DNA of 64,000 nt, taken from assembly GCF_900095865.1 (NCBI RefSeq), contig NZ_FMIZ01000007.1:1362530-1426529 (forward strand), in the 5' to 3' direction. Shown here in pieces: positions 45,822-53,874 of this stretch. Numbering within the stretch: position 1 is the first letter of the stretch; each line of letters opens with the position of its first letter. Below the pieces are notes generated by a model. That model was given only the letters and a program-made list of their open reading frames with translations, did no database searches and was not told where the DNA came from. Made by a program: the position numbers and the translations under genes. Origin of the DNA: Massilioclostridium coli (GTDB lineage Bacteria; Bacillota; Clostridia; Oscillospirales; Ruminococcaceae).

Positions 45822-46813
45822 GCCTTTTCCTCCTCTCCAATCGGATGGCTTTTTTTCGGAGTACGACGGCGTTTCCAAAGAGAGATGGTATGATCCGCCA
45901 AACTATCACAAAAACTAGATAAGGCATTCGCGATCAATAACGCATAAAGGAAACCATATTCGTTTACACCATAGTATTTGAAAATTGTAGTCAATAATCC
46001 TAAAACAATACCAAAATATACTTTCCCCAACTTACTAGTTGGCGTTGTGGTTGGATCATTCGCTAAAAATACACTACCAAACAGCAATACACCAGCAACC
46101 AATTCATAACCCAAAGTAGCTTTCAGACTAGATGAAATCCTTGGTGCTATTACAACCATCAAAGACGTTGTAATCAACAAAGAAGCTGTAATATGAATCG
46201 AAATGGTTCTACGCACCAGCAAATAAATTCCACACGCAAACAATACAAGTGCCAATGTAGCGCCCATTGGACCTGCAAATTTTCCGAGGATAACATCCAT
46301 TTTATCCACACTTGGAACACCACCTAAACCTAACTGGTACTCCATGGAATGGACTAATTTTCCTCCAACCCGATTGCTTAAATCCACAGCCTGCATTGGC
46401 TCTGGGTATTGGAATACAAGCTCAGGCCAACATAAACCTACAAATGTTAACCCTACAGCAGCAGGATTAAAAATATTGTGCTCCCTACCACCAAATGGAT
46501 ACTTTCCTACTAATAAAGCAATTGCTACTGTTACAACCACCATCCAATAAGGTACAGCTGCTGACAACAGCAAAGTACAGATCATAGCTGTGATAATCGA
46601 AGTATTATCTATTTTATAACGGACACGACGCCCCGGTTTATATTTAAAAATTTTTCGTGCGGCAAAATCTACCACAATTGCCGTAACCAACGCAAGAGCC
46701 AGCATAATCAATACACGGACTCCATAATAATATATTGGTAGCACAAAAAGTGCCAACAGGGCTAACATGACATCATAACGTTGCCCTTTTTTTGTTCCCA
46801 CTAAAGTTCTCAT
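45818..46813 (-). CDS. rnfD: Rnf-type electron transport complex subunit D
   Basis: The 331-residue membrane protein matches RnfD/NqrB, with about eight to ten spans and segments SIITAMICTLLLSAAVPYWMVVV, GKYPFGGREHNIFNPAAVGLTFV and FANDPTTTP-like VFLANDPTTTPTSKLGKV. Family members bind FMN covalently through Thr in an S/T-G-A-T motif; here MGAT near residue 187 is the candidate. GGAGG is five bases before ATG 46813. It is the first gene of the operon, with mecA divergent 54 bases away. Genes for RnfC, RnfG and RnfB are not adjacent. Confidence 0.87.
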   Translation of the reverse strand: MRTLVGTKKGQRYDVMLALLALFVLPIYYYGVRVLIMLALALVTAIVVDFAARKIFKYKPGRRVRYKIDNTSIITAMICTLLLSAAVPYWMVVVTVAIALLVGKYPFGGREHNIFNPAAVGLTFVGLCWPELVFQYPEPMQAVDLSNRVGGKLVHSMEYQLGLGGVPSVDKMDVILGKFAGPMGATLALVLFACGIYLLVRRTISIHITASLLITTSLMVVIAPRISSSLKATLGYELVAGVLLFGSVFLANDPTTTPTSKLGKVYFGIVLGLLTTIFKYYGVNEYGFLYALLIANALSSFCDSLADHTISLWKRRRTPKKSHPIGEEEKA

Positions 46814-46867
46814 AACTCCTCCCAACTAGTTGGCTTCATTACGTCTGAAAAAAAGAGGTGAACCATT

Positions 46868-47431
46868 TTGAAGATAGAACTACTGGATCAGCAAACAATT
46901 AAAGTGATTTTAACTTCAGATGATATGCAGGAATTTGATATCACTTATGAAGAAATGGATTATAATGATCCAGTAACACGCAGAGCAATCGTTGCCATGT
47001 TATATAGGATAAAAGAACAAACTTGTGTAGATCTAACCAAAGGAAAACTTTTCATCGAAGCTTTTCCTGTTGAGCCAGACGGTTGTATTTTATATATCAA
47101 CATGTGCAAACAGGTCTCCAATAAAACAAGCCAATGTAATATTCCATTGGTATTTTCGTTTTCTTCTATCGAAGAAGTATTTCGTGTATGCGAAACACTG
47201 TTCCAGTATTACAGCCACCTTATTTTTAAAAGTTCTCTTTATCGAATGGGCAATATTTATTTCCTATCTGTCTATTCTTTTTGCAAGCTGGAAGAAAAAC
47301 TTACCGCTATTATTAGCGAGTATGGTATTTTACAGGGAAAAGGCAGCTTGTATACCGCTTCCCTACAAGAATACAGCCAATGCATTATTCCAACTACCGC
47401 GATCGAAACCCTTGCCCATCCAAAAAACTAG
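46868..47431 (+). CDS. mecA: MecA-family adaptor protein
   Basis: The 187-residue protein resembles MecA, the adaptor that delivers substrates to the ClpCP protease. The N-terminal domain KIELLDQQTIKVILTSDDMQEFDITYEEMDY is characteristic, followed by an acidic middle and a C-terminal domain (PLVFSFSSIEEVFRVCETL...SLYRMGNIYFLSVYS) that would contact ClpC. The start is TTG 46868, seven bases after AGAGGTG; no in-frame ATG fits. It is divergent from rnfD, and its 3' end overlaps the convergent epimerase gene by four bases. Which substrates it delivers in this organism is unknown. Confidence 0.82.
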   Translation: MKIELLDQQTIKVILTSDDMQEFDITYEEMDYNDPVTRRAIVAMLYRIKEQTCVDLTKGKLFIEAFPVEPDGCILYINMCKQVSNKTSQCNIPLVFSFSSIEEVFRVCETLFQYYSHLIFKSSLYRMGNIYFLSVYSFCKLEEKLTAIISEYGILQGKGSLYTASLQEYSQCIIPTTAIETLAHPKN

Positions 47432-48060
47432 TAACGTAAAGAAGCAATCGCTGCAGAGGCATCCTCTGCACCAAATAGATAAGAACCAGCTACCAATACA
47501 TTAGCACCTGCTTCTGTTACAATCTTAGCTGTTTCATGGTTAATACCACCATCTACTTCAATATCCAAATCAGGGCAAATGTTGCGCAGTTCACACACCT
47601 TACCCATCATATCTTGCATAAAGCTTTGCCCGCCAAAGCCAGGCTCTACTGTCATTACCAAAACCATATCTACCAAAGCCAAATATGGTTTAATTTCCAT
47701 AACGGGAGTATTTGGTTTAATACTAATTCCCGCTTTACACCCACAGGCTTTAATCTGTTGAATACACTCCAACGGGTTGCAATCACTTTCTACATGAAAA
47801 GTAATGATATCCGCTCCTGCTTTTGCAAAACGTTGGATGTAATCTTGGGGACGGACAATCATCAAATGCACGTCCATTGGTAAATCGCATTTTTTATTTA
47901 AACACTCTAATACAGGCAGCCCTAACGAGATATTTGGGACAAACTGTCCATCCATAATATCCACGTGCAGCATATCCGCACCAGCGTCTGCCATACGATT
48001 TGCATCTTTTGCCAATTCAGCGAAATCAGCCGACAAAATAGAAGGGCAAATTTTCTGCAA
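47428..48060 (-). CDS. rpe: ribulose-phosphate 3-epimerase
   Basis: Rpe interconverts ribulose 5-phosphate and xylulose 5-phosphate in the pentose phosphate pathway. The 210-residue TIM barrel has CPSILSADF at the start, HVDIMDGQFVPNISLG, DVHLMI, VMTVEPGFGGQSFM and IEVDGGINHETA, which carry the metal and phosphate ligands. The start is placed at TTG 48060, nine bases after AAGGAG, giving MQKICPSIL; an upstream ATG would include the ribosome-binding site in the coding region. It is monocistronic and convergent with mecA. Confidence 0.95.
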   Translation of the reverse strand: MQKICPSILSADFAELAKDANRMADAGADMLHVDIMDGQFVPNISLGLPVLECLNKKCDLPMDVHLMIVRPQDYIQRFAKAGADIITFHVESDCNPLECIQQIKACGCKAGISIKPNTPVMEIKPYLALVDMVLVMTVEPGFGGQSFMQDMMGKVCELRNICPDLDIEVDGGINHETAKIVTEAGANVLVAGSYLFGAEDASAAIASLRY

Positions 48061-48516
48061 CAAATAACACTCCTTTATGATCATACTCCATTGTTCTGTT
48101 TTCTATTATACTGATTAAATATTGATAAAATCTGAACACAGAACAGAATTTTTTGATTTTCTCATAGAAAAACGGGTTATTTTCCTACTATTAGAGTAAA
48201 TAACGCCAGTTTTCTTACTATAAAATGATACCTATGACTATATTAGCTGATTCTTTTCTATCCGTCAACCTAAATTGTAAAATTTTAAAAAATTATTGAA
48301 TTGGTTTCGTCACTATGAATAGTAGCATTATCCAATGGACAAATTTTTTAACAATAAACTAGAAATCTAACCTATTTTTATCTTTTTATTTGATTTTTCT
48401 TTCTATCAAGGGTATAATAACAAACCGTGTGAACGGTTTATGAACTAGTATAAATAATATATCATATATAGAACCTGCCCTGTAAACCAGTTTTGCAAAG
48501 CAGGATGGAGGTTATT
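48061..48516. other. divergent intergenic region, rpe / AEC transporter
   Basis: About 455 AT-rich bases contain the AEC transporter promoter and a palindrome at 48390-48439. No ORF or terminator was seen elsewhere in it. Confidence 0.55.
48390..48439 (+). promoter_or_regulatory. promoter and palindromic operator of the AEC transporter gene
   Basis: TTGATT (48390-48395) and TATAAT (48413-48418) are 17 bases apart. Four bases after the -10, overlapping the expected start site, AAACCGT-GTGA-ACGGTTT (48422-48439) forms a 7-bp inverted repeat suited to a dimeric repressor. Confidence 0.6.
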
Positions 48517-49443
48517 ATGGATTCTGCCCTTACAATATTAAGCCAAGTAGTTATGATGTTTGTATTAATCGCAGTTGGATTTGTATGTTATCGCATTGGA
48601 ATGTTTACTAATCGTGCGAACAAACAAATTTCTAATTTTGTCCTTACCATTGTTACTGCCGCCCTAATTTTAGATACTTATCAAACGGATTCCAATCCAA
48701 AATTAATTGCTAATCTTGGAATCTGTTTTGTACTTTCCGTGCTTGTCCTGTTTCTTGGAGTCATCGTTTCTCTGGTTCTAAAATGGAAAGGAAAAAACCA
48801 TGATACTATTGCTACAGAACGTTTTGGCACTATTTATCCAAATTCCGCCTATATGGGAATACCATTGCTATTGGCAACGGTAGGCGAAACAGGGGTTTTT
48901 TATGCCAGCGCGTTTTTTATCGCGTTTAACTTGATGACCTGGACCCAAGGGGTAAGCCTTTTAACTGGGAAAATGGATAAAAAACTGATCCTAACTGCAA
49001 TTACTTCTCCTGCTATTATCAGCATTATAATCGGGCTTCCTATGTTTTTATTTCAAATTAAATTTCCTGCCCCAGTGGCTTCTGCTGTCAGCTCCCTGGC
49101 TGGATTGATGACACCACTCTCCATGGTGGTATCCGGTGTATTTATTGCCCAGACCAATTTGATTAAAGCGTTTACCTCAATACGTGTTTATATTGTTTCC
49201 TTTTTAAAATTGATTTTAATCCCCGCAATTGTATTGATGATCCTGACGATACTCCCTTTGGATTATGAAGTAAAACTTACCATGCTCATTCTGTCCGCTG
49301 CTCCATGCGCTACGGGAACAATGCTTTTTGCGTCCCGGTTTGGCGGCGATATTGAGACGGCCAGCTCAGTATTTACCGTATCCACAATTTTATGTATCAT
49401 AACAATCCCTGCGTTAATTATGGTATCCCAACTGTTGTGGTAA
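48517..49443 (+). CDS. AEC-family transporter
   Basis: The 308-residue protein has about ten membrane spans in the two-bundle arrangement of the auxin efflux carrier (AEC) family: VVMMFVLIAVGFVCYRIGMFTNRANKQISNFVLTIV at the start, NSAYMGIPLLLATVGETGVFYASAFFIAFN in the middle, and APCATGTMLFASRFGGDIETASSVFTVSTILCIITIPALI at the end. Bacterial members carry malate, malonate or other small organic anions; the substrate here is unknown. GGAGG five bases upstream fixes ATG 48517. It is monocistronic, with a terminator after it and a palindrome over the promoter start site. Confidence 0.88.
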   Translation: MDSALTILSQVVMMFVLIAVGFVCYRIGMFTNRANKQISNFVLTIVTAALILDTYQTDSNPKLIANLGICFVLSVLVLFLGVIVSLVLKWKGKNHDTIATERFGTIYPNSAYMGIPLLLATVGETGVFYASAFFIAFNLMTWTQGVSLLTGKMDKKLILTAITSPAIISIIIGLPMFLFQIKFPAPVASAVSSLAGLMTPLSMVVSGVFIAQTNLIKAFTSIRVYIVSFLKLILIPAIVLMILTILPLDYEVKLTMLILSAAPCATGTMLFASRFGGDIETASSVFTVSTILCIITIPALIMVSQLLW

Positions 49444-49611
49444 TAAAAGCCGCTATGCAATTACTCTATATCAAAACAACTGGGAAGATAATATGAAATA
49501 CAAACCACATGGTAATCCCACCTTTAATAAATATAGTATTCTCAGCAAGATAACATTATTTTAATCATTATCGCTAACTATTTACACCATAATTCATATT
49601 ACTATAAAATC

Positions 49612-49649
49612 GGACCCGCTTTCTATCTTGCAAAAAAGCGGGCCTTTTA
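49612..49649 (+). terminator. terminator after the AEC transporter gene
   Basis: GGACCCGCTTT and AAAGCGGGCC pair with one bulged A, followed by TTTT. It lies about 170 bases after the stop. Confidence 0.7.
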
Positions 49650-50038
49650 TTTGAAGCAGATTCGCATTTGGGGAAAGCTCCCCTGCAGGCCTGTAATAGG
49701 CTGTTTCGTCCATCCAAGCCACTCTCCCCGCTCTGTCTGCGGATTTTTCTGCTCACCTTATCTTATGCAGCCATCAAAAGAATGGAACCATGCCCAATCT
49801 CCCTTTTTAGGATTGTCCGAACTGATTTTATGTGATTTTTTGAATTGGAATGGAGGTTTTTCCGGTTCCCAAGCAAAAATATCCTGTTTATTTTTCTTTC
49901 TTTGAAATAGATTATGCCATCATTCCATCTCTTTGTTAACATTTTAACCCATCATACAAAAAAATACTTTTTTGTTCGTTTTTTCTCGTTAGAATACAAC
50001 GATTCTTTGGGATTCGCTAAAAAACTAGCTGTTTCCAC

Positions 50039-50067
50039 TTGATAAAAGAAAAGAAACATATTATAAT
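50039..50067 (+). promoter_or_regulatory. promoter of the scaffold/GGGtGRT operon
   Basis: TTGATA (50039-50044), a 17-base spacer and TATAAT (50062-50067). A leader of about 80 bases follows. Confidence 0.7.
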
Positions 50068-50105
50068 AAAAATAATTGAGTAATTTTGTGATTACTTAAG
50101 TCTGC

Positions 50106-50128
50106 ATTGCTTCGGCAATTTTATTTTT
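50106..50128 (+). promoter_or_regulatory. UUCG hairpin with T-rich tail in the operon leader
   Basis: ATTGC-TTCG-GCAAT is a stable tetraloop hairpin followed by TTTATTTTT. It lies between promoter and start codon and could act as a weak attenuator. A second inverted repeat, AGTAAT-TTTGTG-ATTACT, precedes it. Confidence 0.45.
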
Positions 50129-50154
50129 GGAAACTAACCGAAAGGAGTCTCTTT

Positions 50155-50844
50155 ATGAATTATTCACATGAAGTCGAGAACATGTGCGTTCTCAAAAAAG
50201 GTCCCAACCATGGTCCTGCTCCAATCCCTGAAGAAGGAAAATGGGTAAAAGCTTATCAAATTTCTGATATTTCTGGTTTGTCCCATGGTGTGGGCTGGTG
50301 TGCTCCACAGCAAGGTGCATGTAAGTTAACTTTAAATGTTAAAAATGGTATTATCGAAGAAGCTTTAGTAGAAACATTGGGCTGCTCTGGTATGACCCAC
50401 TCCGCTGCTATGGCTGGCGAAATTCTGCCAGGTAAAACCTTGTTGGAAGCTTTAAATACCGACCTGGTTTGTGATGCTATCAACGTTGCTATGCGTGAAA
50501 TTTTCAAACAGTTGGCATATGGTAGAAGCCAGACTGCTTTCTCTGAAGATGGCCTGCCAGTTGGCGCTGCTCTGGAAGACTTAGGAAAAGGCCTGTGTTC
50601 TCAGGTTGGTACTACTTTCAGCACAAAAGCAAAAGGTGTTCGTTACCTGTCCTTAGCAGAAGGATACATCTTAAACGTTGCTATCAACCAAGGCGAACCT
50701 ACCGGTTACAAATTCGTAAGATTGGGCAAAATGATGGAAGATATCCGTCACGGCGTGGCTCCAGCAGAAGCTTACGAAAAAAATATCGCTACATATGGTC
50801 GTTATGAAGATGCTGAACAATATATCGACCCTCGTGAAGAATAA
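50155..50844 (+). CDS. iron-sulfur cluster assembly scaffold-like (NifU-type) protein
   Basis: The 229-residue protein matches the scaffold-like family found next to GGGtGRT proteins. The NifU/IscU-like core is seen in GACKLTLNVKNGIIEEALVETLGCSGMTHSAAMAGEILPGKTLLEAL, with Cys residues at about 47, 54, 75 and 103 as possible metal or cluster ligands. It is longer than IscU and has an extended C-terminal region (YLSLAEGYILNVAINQGEPTGYKFVRLGKMM). Cytoplasmic cluster or metal handling is inferred; the role is not established. AAAGGAG precedes ATG 50155. It shares an operon with the GGGtGRT gene. Confidence 0.85.
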   Translation: MNYSHEVENMCVLKKGPNHGPAPIPEEGKWVKAYQISDISGLSHGVGWCAPQQGACKLTLNVKNGIIEEALVETLGCSGMTHSAAMAGEILPGKTLLEALNTDLVCDAINVAMREIFKQLAYGRSQTAFSEDGLPVGAALEDLGKGLCSQVGTTFSTKAKGVRYLSLAEGYILNVAINQGEPTGYKFVRLGKMMEDIRHGVAPAEAYEKNIATYGRYEDAEQYIDPREE

Positions 50845-50862
50845 TTAAGGAGGTTTCGTACT

Positions 50863-51864
50863 ATGGCTAATTTTGAAGGTAAAGAAAGAAGAATGCCTAA
50901 AATCGAGAAATGCCTGGCTCAATACGGCTGGTCTACTCTCGAAGACGCACAAGCTTTTTGTCAAGAGCATGGCGTTGACTGTGAACAATTGGTAAAAGGC
51001 ATCCAACCAATCGCATTTGAAAATGCTGTATGGGCTTACACTCTGGGTACAGCAATCGCAATTAAAAAAGGTTCCAAAACCGCTGCTGACGCTGCTGAAG
51101 CAATCGGTGAAGGTTTGGAAGCATTCTGCGTTCCTGGCTCCGTTGCAGAACAGAGAAATGTTGGTTTAGGTCACGGTAACTTAGGCGCAATGCTGCTGCG
51201 TGACGAAACAGAATGTTTCTGCTTCTTAGCTGGTCATGAATCCTTCGCAGCTGCGGAAGGTGCAATCGGTATTGCTAGAACCGCAAACAAAGCACGTAAA
51301 AAACCTTTGCGCGTTATCCTGAACGGTCTGGGTAAAGATGCTGCTTACATCATCTCCAGAATCAATGGTTTCACCTATGTGGAAACTGATTTTGATTTTG
51401 CTACAAGCACTGTAAAAGAAGTTCGCCAGGTTGCTTTCTCCGATGGTGAAAGAGCTCAGGTAAAATGCTATGGTGCTAACGACGTTCTCGAAGGCGTTGC
51501 TATCATGAAAAAAGAAGGCGTTGACGTTTCCATTACAGGTAACTCCACCAACCCAACCCGTTTCCAACACTTAGTTGCTGGTACCTATAAAAAATGGGCA
51601 ATCGAAAACGGCAAAAAATACTTCTCCGTTGCTTCCGGTGGTGGTACAGGACGTACCCTGCACCCAGATAACATGGCTGCTGGTCCTGCTTCCTATGGTC
51701 TGACTGACTCCATGGGCCGTATGCACGGTGATGCTCAGTTTGCTGGTTCCTCCTCCGTTCCTGCTCACGTTGAAATGATGGGCTTGATCGGTATGGGTAA
51801 CAACCCAATGGTTGGTGCTACTGTTGCATGTGCAGTTGCTGCATATGAAGCTTGCAATAAATAA
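50863..51864 (+). CDS. GGGtGRT family protein
   Basis: The 333-residue protein carries the signature that names the family, VASGGGTGRTLHPDNMAAGPASYGLTDSMGRMHGDAQFAGSSSVP, near residues 256-300. Other conserved parts are NVGLGHGNLGAMLLRDETECFCFLAGHESFAAAEGAIG and ILNGLGKDAAYIISRINGFTYVETDFDF. The glycine-rich segments suggest nucleotide or cofactor binding. No function is known to me. GGAGG lies nine bases before ATG 50863, and the gene starts 18 bases after the scaffold gene. The codon use in both genes is less AT-biased than neighbours, which suggests high expression. Confidence 0.92.
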   Translation: MANFEGKERRMPKIEKCLAQYGWSTLEDAQAFCQEHGVDCEQLVKGIQPIAFENAVWAYTLGTAIAIKKGSKTAADAAEAIGEGLEAFCVPGSVAEQRNVGLGHGNLGAMLLRDETECFCFLAGHESFAAAEGAIGIARTANKARKKPLRVILNGLGKDAAYIISRINGFTYVETDFDFATSTVKEVRQVAFSDGERAQVKCYGANDVLEGVAIMKKEGVDVSITGNSTNPTRFQHLVAGTYKKWAIENGKKYFSVASGGGTGRTLHPDNMAAGPASYGLTDSMGRMHGDAQFAGSSSVPAHVEMMGLIGMGNNPMVGATVACAVAAYEACNK

Positions 51865-51879
51865 TCACAAATTCTATAG

Positions 51880-51911
51880 AAAAAGAGCTGCTAAAAAGCA
51901 GCTCTTTTTTG
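51880..51911 (+). terminator. terminator of the scaffold/GGGtGRT operon
   Basis: AAAAAGAGCTGC and GCAGCTCTTTTTT form a 12-bp stem with a TAAAAA loop, 15 bases after the stop. Confidence 0.9.
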
Positions 51912-52054
51912 TTGCTAAAAATAAAAATTTTACCTTATTCCAAAATAGCATTTACTGTTCCGTACATATAAAAATATTTCTTTACAAATATCCCTTTTAT
52001 GTGTAAACTTAGGTTATAGTAATGTAGGCATAACATGAAATAGGTGGTAATGAA

Positions 52055-52324
52055 ATGGGTAAAAAAATAAAATATATAAAATTAGATGCCGATGATATAA
52101 TGGAAATCGTATTACATTATTATCAAGAAAAATTTGATCATAGTGAACATGCACGAGGAATTCTACTAGGGACTCCTGAAAAAGACTTAAGATTCATTGG
52201 AGTATTTGGGGATTTAAATAATAAAAATATTGAAAATATTGATTTAGAAGAGGTTGATCAAAATATGGATTATAATGGAGATCATGCTTGGTTAAAGCGT
52301 AATCCAGATTTTTATATTAAGTAA
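52055..52324 (+). CDS. small protein of unknown function (89 aa)
   Basis: The 89-residue acidic protein starts GKKIKYIKLDADDIMEIVLHYY and ends HAWLKRNPDFYIK. No signal peptide, membrane span or Cys is present. I do not recognise the family. A GGTGG-type ribosome-binding site precedes ATG 52055. It is followed after 14 bases by a DUF1871-like gene, and the pair is very AT-rich compared with the preceding operon, which hints at separate origin. Immunity-type proteins can look like this, but no toxin gene is nearby. Confidence 0.6.
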   Translation: MGKKIKYIKLDADDIMEIVLHYYQEKFDHSEHARGILLGTPEKDLRFIGVFGDLNNKNIENIDLEEVDQNMDYNGDHAWLKRNPDFYIK

Positions 52325-52338
52325 CCCATATAGATGTG

Positions 52339-52611
52339 ATGGAAATATTAGATTTTAATACTGTAAAAAAACATATTGATGAATGGGACCCTATCGATTT
52401 ATTGGCTTTTTGCCCAAATGATGAGTACGATGGCGAAAGTCGGATGATAGTAGATTCTTTTCGCAAAGAAAATGATTTGGGAAAATTAATCTACAATATT
52501 TTTAGGGAATCATTTGGAGAATCTACGTTCCGTAAAAGCTTAGAAGAATGTAATCAAGTCGCTCAAAAAATAATGAAATCTATCAAGGATTTAAAATATA
52601 AAATCAGGTAA
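52339..52611 (+). CDS. DUF1871-like small protein
   Basis: The 90-residue protein contains the pattern I associate with DUF1871: IDEWDPIDLLAFCPNDEYDGESRMI, then LGKLIYNIFRESFGESTFRKSLEECNQVAQKIM. Members are small helical proteins without known function. The ribosome-binding site is poor, so translation probably depends on the upstream gene, whose stop is 14 bases away; GTG 52336 is an alternative start. A decayed regulator fragment follows. Confidence 0.65.
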   Translation: MEILDFNTVKKHIDEWDPIDLLAFCPNDEYDGESRMIVDSFRKENDLGKLIYNIFRESFGESTFRKSLEECNQVAQKIMKSIKDLKYKIR

Positions 52612-52624
52612 AAATCTGCCTTTC

Positions 52625-52776
52625 ATGTCAGCATTTTTAAGCATGTGCGATTATTTTAAATTTGATATTGATAACTCTAATTCAGAAAAAGTAAACGAGA
52701 TTATTGTTTACTTGAAAAATTAACACCTATACAATTTAATAATCTTTTATCTATTGTTAAAGATATGATAGAGTAA
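52625..52776 (+). pseudogene. remnant of an XRE-type regulator (C-terminal part)
   Basis: From ATG 52625 the sequence reads MSAFLSMCDYFKFDIDNSNS, EKVNEIIVYLKN, then a stop. Shifting the frame continues with LTPIQFNNLLSIVKDMIE to TAA 52774. This order is typical of the C-terminus of short Cro/CI-type regulators (KVNEIIxxLKxLxxxQxxNLxxIVKDMI). The N-terminal helix-turn-helix is missing, so it is a frameshifted fragment. Confidence 0.6.
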
Positions 52777-53026
52777 TTTCTATGAATGAACGAGAAACCC
52801 TCTATTATATATTTTGCGAACTTGAAAAATAGTAAAACATACAAAAATGATATCTATTTATTTGAACAGATGTCCTTTTTTAATTCTTATCAAACTATCT
52901 TTGTTATATGAAGCTGGTATAGGGTGTATGAGTACAATTAAATCTATTGTTTTCACTTTTCCTATTTAACATTTTCCTGACTAGACTTTATTAATCATTT
53001 ATTTTTCTACCTAATTACTGATATTT
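52777..53026. other. short AT-rich gap
   Basis: Nothing recognisable was found here apart from a 16-codon ORF at about 52782 without clear support. Confidence 0.5.
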
Positions 53027-53054
53027 CAAAAGGCTAGTTAAAAACCAGCCTTTT
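53027..53054 (-). terminator. terminator of the GH106 enzyme 4 gene
   Basis: AAAGGCT and AGCCTTT pair around a GTTAAAAAC inner stem-loop, with a T-rich tract on the minus strand, 35 bases after the stop. Confidence 0.65.
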
Positions 53055-53088
53055 GCTTATATTAAGAGAAAAAGAAATTTACTATTTA

Positions 53089-53874
53089 TTATTTTTTCTT
53101 ACAGGTGAGTAATAATGCTGCACCAGCCAATGTGATTGCTGCCAAGCCTGCGATTGGGACAAAATCGCCTGTTTTCGCTGTATTCGCTTTTGTGGTTGTG
53201 CTTTCCTGCCCTGTTTGGATAGTATTATTATCAGTAGATGAGGTTTCTGTTGTATTCTCTACTGATATTAAATCTTCTATCGCTGCACGTACATTTGCTA
53301 CTTCTGCATCTACCTCTTCCTGGGTTGCGTTTTCATTTTCCAGTACTGCTTTTGCATCCTTTACTGCTGCTGTCAGTATTGCGTAGCTTTCTGATGTGTA
53401 TGCGCTTGCATCAATCTTATTTGCTTGTGCAAGAACATCTTCTAAAACAGATTTATCTGCTTTGAACCGTAAGTTTAGCATTGCATTTAATAAATTATCC
53501 GATACCTCATTGATTTCTGACTGCATTGCGTCTCCATTCTTGTATACTGTTTGTGCTGTTTCCAAAGCCGCGGTAAACTCTATTTGACCCGCTTCTACAT
53601 ATTTACTCAGGTCAATTTTTTCCGCCGCTGCGATTAAGCTTGCTAACTCTGTTTTATTGCCAGCTACAAAGCCTAATTTATGAATTTCATTCAATAAAGT
53701 TTTCCATGCTGCATCTACATCTTCCTGAGTTGCGCTGTAGTTTGCGGCTACTGTTTTCGCGTTTTCCAAAGCAGCGTCAAAGGATTTTTGTACGCTTTCA
53801 ATGGCATTATCATATTCTCCACTGGCTTTCGCATTTTCCGCATATTTGATGACAGAATTTAAAATACCTTTATC
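53089..53874 (-). repeat. shared C-terminal tail, copy 4 (class B)
   Basis: It encodes the last 261 residues. Repeat 1 has GEYDNAIESVQKSFDAALEN as in copies 2 and 3; repeat 2 is two residues shorter (AAEKIDLSKYVEAGQ). The anchor has Thr in place of the second Ala (KANTAKTGD). Confidence 0.83.

Larger units (their letters stand above)
49444..50154. other. intergenic region before the scaffold/GGGtGRT operon
   Basis: This 711-base gap holds the AEC terminator (49612-49649), a relatively GC-rich stretch (about 49670-49770) of unknown nature, and the promoter and leader hairpins of the next operon. ORFs of 60-84 codons in the GC-rich stretch have no ribosome-binding site or recognisable composition. 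Confidence 0.5.

Noticed and set aside
49574-49905. Short ORFs on both strands after the AEC transporter gene
   Set aside because: They have no ribosome-binding sites, overlap the terminator or each other, and have Cys/Trp/Pro-rich translations unlike real proteins.
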